The notes beneath the pieces were generated by a model, which made no database searches, was not told the origin of the DNA, and was given only the letters and a program-made list of their open reading frames with translations. Position numbers and translations under genes: made by a program. From assembly GCA_035286745.1 (NCBI GenBank), contig DATECU010000058.1, forward strand, positions 1 through 8,411: 8,411 bases of DNA, given 5' to 3'. Shown here piece by piece: positions 6,246-8,411 of this stretch (the first letter of the stretch is position 1; every line of letters begins with the position of its first letter). Origin of the DNA: DATECU01 sp035286745. GTDB taxonomy: Bacteria; Acidobacteriota; Vicinamibacteria; Fen-336.

Positions 6246-7257
6246 AGACCGGGCGGCCTGGCTTCCCATCTCCGAGCAGAAGCCGATCCCACCCTACACC
6301 CTGGACCCGACCCTGACGTTCTACTGTCCGCAGGAGAACGTCGAGGCCTTGAATCACCCGGCCGTGCGCGCCTTCCACGCGCACATGCGCGACGAGTATG
6401 CGCCCCCAAGCGTGACCGGGAGGCTGGTGGCCCTGTTGTTGCCCTGCACCAAGGCCAAGCCCTACTCCTTGAGCAGGGAACACCTGGAGATCAACCGGTT
6501 CTTGCTCGAACGAGGGTTCCAGCCGATCGGCGAGCCCGACTACCCGGAGGAGCTCCGGGCGGCGCTGCCGGCAGACTATCCGGCCGAGGTGATGCACAAC
6601 GGGCTGCTCCGGCGGGGCGACCTGTTCGTCCATCGCCTGGTGATCTCCGAGCCGATGGGCCTGGTCCCCTACGAGTACATCTACCGCTGGCGCGGCCGGC
6701 CCTCCGTCGCCGCCCGCTACGACGATCCCGGCCTGTTCGAGCAGCGCGGGACGGCGGTCGGGTTGTGGCGGCCGGACAACACCGCGGTCGAGGTCGGCGC
6801 GGGGAAGTACCGCTGGGGGCCGAGCGAACGCGCCGCCTTCGCCGAGGTGCACAACGCGCTGAGCGAGCTCATGGCGGCATTGCTGGCGAAGTTCAGTCCC
6901 GCCTATCACCGGTTCATCGGGTACGTCAGTCCCAAGCTGACCCATCGCAGCTTCCTGACCGGCCGCGCCGAGAAGCGGCCCAACGGCATCCCGCTCTCCA
7001 AGCGGGTGAATGGGGAAAGCGTGGCGCTGATCGGGGTGAACGATCACCAGCCTGGGCTGGTGCGGGTGGTGCCCAGCCCGCAGGAGTTCGAGTCGATCCA
7101 GGCGGCGCTGGCGCGGCGCCTGAGCGCCGAGCCGGGCATGACGCCGGCCCGCGTCCGGGCGACCTTCGCCTCCGGGGGCGGCGGCGCCACGCCGCTGATC
7201 TTGCCCGAGGCGCTGGCGGTGCTCGAGGAGCATCTGTCCGGAGAGGAGGTGACCTGA
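6232..7257 (+). CDS. ArcS-core-like (DUF5591-like) protein of unknown function
   Basis: A 341-residue soluble protein that I cannot place in a characterised bacterial family. Residues 66-84 contain PCTKAKPYSLSREH, close to the PC-x3-KPYS...S-x2-H signature of the DUF5591 core in archaeosine synthase ArcS, which adds lysine to the nitrile of preQ0 in archaeal tRNA. A second matching stretch is RLVISEPMGLVPYEYIY (135-151) followed by ARYD, like the P-x-G-x-VP-x-E...YD segment of the same domain. There is no room for a tRNA-guanine transglycosylase domain, and I see no clear PUA RNA-binding domain. The C-terminal half (about 190-341) is unassigned and includes a glycine run (315-318). ATG 6232 has a purine-rich block (about 6217-6230) before it and overlaps the amidohydrolase by 14 bases; sequence upstream in this frame is a shadow. 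The operon position suggests a small-molecule role, perhaps on a nitrile, amidine or deazapurine (inference). Confidence 0.75.
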   Translation: MRDLKDRAAWLPISEQKPIPPYTLDPTLTFYCPQENVEALNHPAVRAFHAHMRDEYAPPSVTGRLVALLLPCTKAKPYSLSREHLEINRFLLERGFQPIGEPDYPEELRAALPADYPAEVMHNGLLRRGDLFVHRLVISEPMGLVPYEYIYRWRGRPSVAARYDDPGLFEQRGTAVGLWRPDNTAVEVGAGKYRWGPSERAAFAEVHNALSELMAALLAKFSPAYHRFIGYVSPKLTHRSFLTGRAEKRPNGIPLSKRVNGESVALIGVNDHQPGLVRVVPSPQEFESIQAALARRLSAEPGMTPARVRATFASGGGGATPLILPEALAVLEEHLSGEEVT

Positions 7258-7336
7258 CCACAGACCCACCCCAGCTTCGTTCACGGGGGATCTGCCCTGG
7301 ACCCATCCCAACTACCCGTCGAGGAGGAAAGCAGAG
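7258..7336 (+). other. Intergenic spacer, the longest in the window
   Basis: These 79 bases separate the ArcS-like gene from the transporter lipoprotein gene. I see no convincing hairpin with a T-run and no clear -35/-10 pair. The only functional element I can support is the ribosome binding site at its end. A promoter here cannot be excluded, since the spacing is larger than elsewhere in the operon. Confidence 0.5.
7321..7330 (+). promoter_or_regulatory. Strong ribosome binding site for the BMP lipoprotein gene
   Basis: GAGGAGGAAA lies 6 bases before ATG 7337 and is the best Shine-Dalgarno match in the window. That fits high expression of a substrate-binding protein relative to the enzymes. 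Confidence 0.75.
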
Positions 7337-8404
7337 ATGCACAAGCCATTCAATCTACTGCAACTGTTCACCGCCGCACTTCTGATCGTGGGGCTGACCC
7401 TCGGATGTACCCCCGCCGAAGTCGCGCCGACGACGGCCCCGGCCACCAGCCCACCCGCGGCTGAGCCGGCGGCCACCGAGCCGCCGGCCCCGGAGGCACC
7501 CGCCGCTCTGCGGGTGGCCCTGGTGCTGCCCGGCTCGATCAGCGACAAGGGTTTCAACCAGAGTGCCTACGAAGGCCTGCTGATGATCGAGAGCGAGCTG
7601 GGCGCCGAGACCGCCTTTTCCGAGAACACGCCGGTTGCCGACTTCCAACAGGTGTACCGCAGCTACGGCGATCAGGGTTACGATGTGATCATCGGCCATG
7701 GCTTCGAGTTCGGAGAAGTCGCCCTGGAAATCGCCCCGGAGTACCCGGACACGTATTTCGTCGTGACCAACAATCCGGAGGCCGCCGCGGCCAACGTCTC
7801 CTCGGTGCAGCCGAACTCCAAGGACGCGGCCTACCTGGCCGGCTACCTGGCGGGCCTGATGACCGAGAGCAACAAGCTCGGTGCGGTGGCCGGCTTCGAC
7901 TTCCCGGTCATCGTCGCTCAGATGGAGGCCTTCAAGCTGGGAGCGATCGCGGCCAATGCCGATGCGGAAGTGACGATCGTCTACATCGGCACCTTTGAAG
8001 ATGTGGCCAAAGCCAAGGAAGCCGCCCTGGCTCAGATCAGCAGCGGCGCCGACATCCTGTACCACATCGCCGACGCCGCCGGTGTAGGCGTGCTTCAGGC
8101 GGCTCAGGAGCAGGGGGTCTACGCCATTGGCTGGGGGCTGGACCAGAACTCGATCGCACCGGACACGGTGATCACCAGTGAGATCGTCGACACCGCCCGG
8201 ATGATGTATCTGGAAGTGAAAGACATCCTGGAGGGCAACTTCGACGGGACGGTCCGCTTCTTCGGACTGGATACCGGCGTGACCGGCCTGTCCGATTACC
8301 ACGGACTGGTGCCGGACGACGTCGCCCAGCAGGTCGAAGCGACCCAGCAGCAGATCCTGAGCGGTGAGCTGGAAGTGCCCTTCATCCCGGTACCGACGGG
8401 GTAA
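7337..8404 (+). CDS. BMP-family ABC transporter substrate-binding lipoprotein
   Basis: A 355-residue lipoprotein of the BMP/PnrA (Med) family. These are extracytoplasmic binding proteins for ABC importers, and several bind purine nucleosides or bases. It has a charged start, a hydrophobic segment (about 7-20) and a lipobox TLGC with C24. A Pro/Ala/Thr/Glu linker (25-57) then leads to the mature fold. Family landmarks are GSISDKGFNQSAYEGL (66-81), IIGHGFEFGE (118-127), GAVAGFDFPVIVAQMEAFKLGA (182-203), and HIADAAGVG with AIGWGLDQN (243-271). Length is normal for the family. Where PnrA-like proteins often have TS-x-x-K near the C-terminal lobe, this protein reads TSEIV, so a ribose-contacting lysine may be missing. 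It starts with a strong ribosome binding site after a 79-base gap. ATPase and permease genes would be expected just downstream of the window. It most likely captures the compound degraded by the upstream enzymes. Confidence 0.92.
   Translation: MHKPFNLLQLFTAALLIVGLTLGCTPAEVAPTTAPATSPPAAEPAATEPPAPEAPAALRVALVLPGSISDKGFNQSAYEGLLMIESELGAETAFSENTPVADFQQVYRSYGDQGYDVIIGHGFEFGEVALEIAPEYPDTYFVVTNNPEAAAANVSSVQPNSKDAAYLAGYLAGLMTESNKLGAVAGFDFPVIVAQMEAFKLGAIAANADAEVTIVYIGTFEDVAKAKEAALAQISSGADILYHIADAAGVGVLQAAQEQGVYAIGWGLDQNSIAPDTVITSEIVDTARMMYLEVKDILEGNFDGTVRFFGLDTGVTGLSDYHGLVPDDVAQQVEATQQQILSGELEVPFIPVPTG
7409..7507 (+). repeat. Low-complexity Pro/Ala/Thr/Glu linker coding segment
   Basis: This part of the lipoprotein gene is built from repeated GCC, CCG, CCC, GCG and ACC codons and encodes residues 25-57, a flexible tether between the lipid-modified cysteine and the binding domain. 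The short imperfect repeats (AEPAATEPPAPEAPA) could vary in length between strains. The style is common in Chloroflexota lipoproteins. Confidence 0.65.
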
Positions 8405-8411
8405 GGAGCTG
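8405..8411 (+). other. Possible start of the ribosome binding site of a next gene
   Basis: Directly after the TAA at 8402-8404 the window ends with GGAGCTG. GGAG could be the Shine-Dalgarno sequence of a following transporter gene, but too little is visible to be sure. Confidence 0.25.

Noticed and set aside
4737..6269. A 510-codon open frame on the minus strand opposite the AtzA-type amidohydrolase
   Set aside because: It mirrors the codon phase of the plus-strand gene, has low-complexity His/Gln/Gly/Arg-rich content and shows no family motif. High GC keeps antisense frames open.
6232..7257. Archaeal origin of the window because of the ArcS-like motif
   Set aside because: The diderm/monoderm bacterial-style lipoprotein, Shine-Dalgarno pattern and other gene families are ordinary for bacteria, and one domain resemblance is not enough.
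7258..7336. A terminator or riboswitch in the largest spacer
   Set aside because: No stable stem followed by a T-run is visible, and 79 bases ending in a ribosome binding site leave little room for a structured element.
7355..8302. A 315-codon minus-strand open frame opposite the BMP gene
   Set aside because: It is a shadow frame; the plus-strand gene has a lipobox, a strong ribosome binding site and family motifs.

Overview
The window is a dense, GC-rich stretch (about two thirds G+C by eye) in which every supported gene lies on the plus strand. The longest spacer is only 79 bases, and several genes overlap at start and stop codons. It reads as the middle of one catabolic operon. The 5' end cuts into a gene already in progress and the 3' end stops just after a transporter gene, so the operon continues on both sides. 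The organism is bacterial. The best guess is a Chloroflexota (Anaerolineae-like) bacterium, because the last gene is a BMP-family lipoprotein whose lipobox cysteine is followed by a long Pro/Ala/Thr/Glu linker, a style common in that phylum. This taxonomic guess is inference.

Layout: (1) 3' part of an NAD(P)-dependent aldehyde dehydrogenase, 1-1325; (2) an enamidase-like cyclic amidohydrolase, 1351-2517; (3) a DUF1989 / urea-carboxylase-associated protein, 2532-3164; (4) a class II aldolase/adducin-family protein with altered metal ligands, about 3125-3883; (5) a nitrilase-superfamily amidase/nitrilase, 3880-4764; (6) an AtzA/TrzN/SsnA-type amidohydrolase, 4764-6245; (7) a protein carrying a PC-x3-KPYS-x-S-x2-H motif that resembles the DUF5591 core of archaeosine synthase ArcS, 6232-7257; (8) a BMP-family substrate-binding lipoprotein, 7337-8404, probably followed by the rest of an ABC transporter.

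Taken together, the operon has a high-affinity importer component, several enzymes that break C-N bonds (two amidohydrolases, a nitrilase-type hydrolase and a DUF1989 protein), an aldehyde dehydrogenase and an aldolase/decarboxylase-like protein. That is the logic of a pathway that imports a nitrogen heterocycle, opens its ring, removes ammonia stepwise and oxidises the carbon skeleton. The enamidase homologue points to a cyclic amide or lactam opened to an aldehyde acid, which the neighbouring dehydrogenase could oxidise. The substrate cannot be read from the sequence. The ArcS-like gene is the strangest member and makes a substrate related to nitriles, amidines or 7-deazapurines worth testing. 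I know of no characterised pathway with exactly this gene set.
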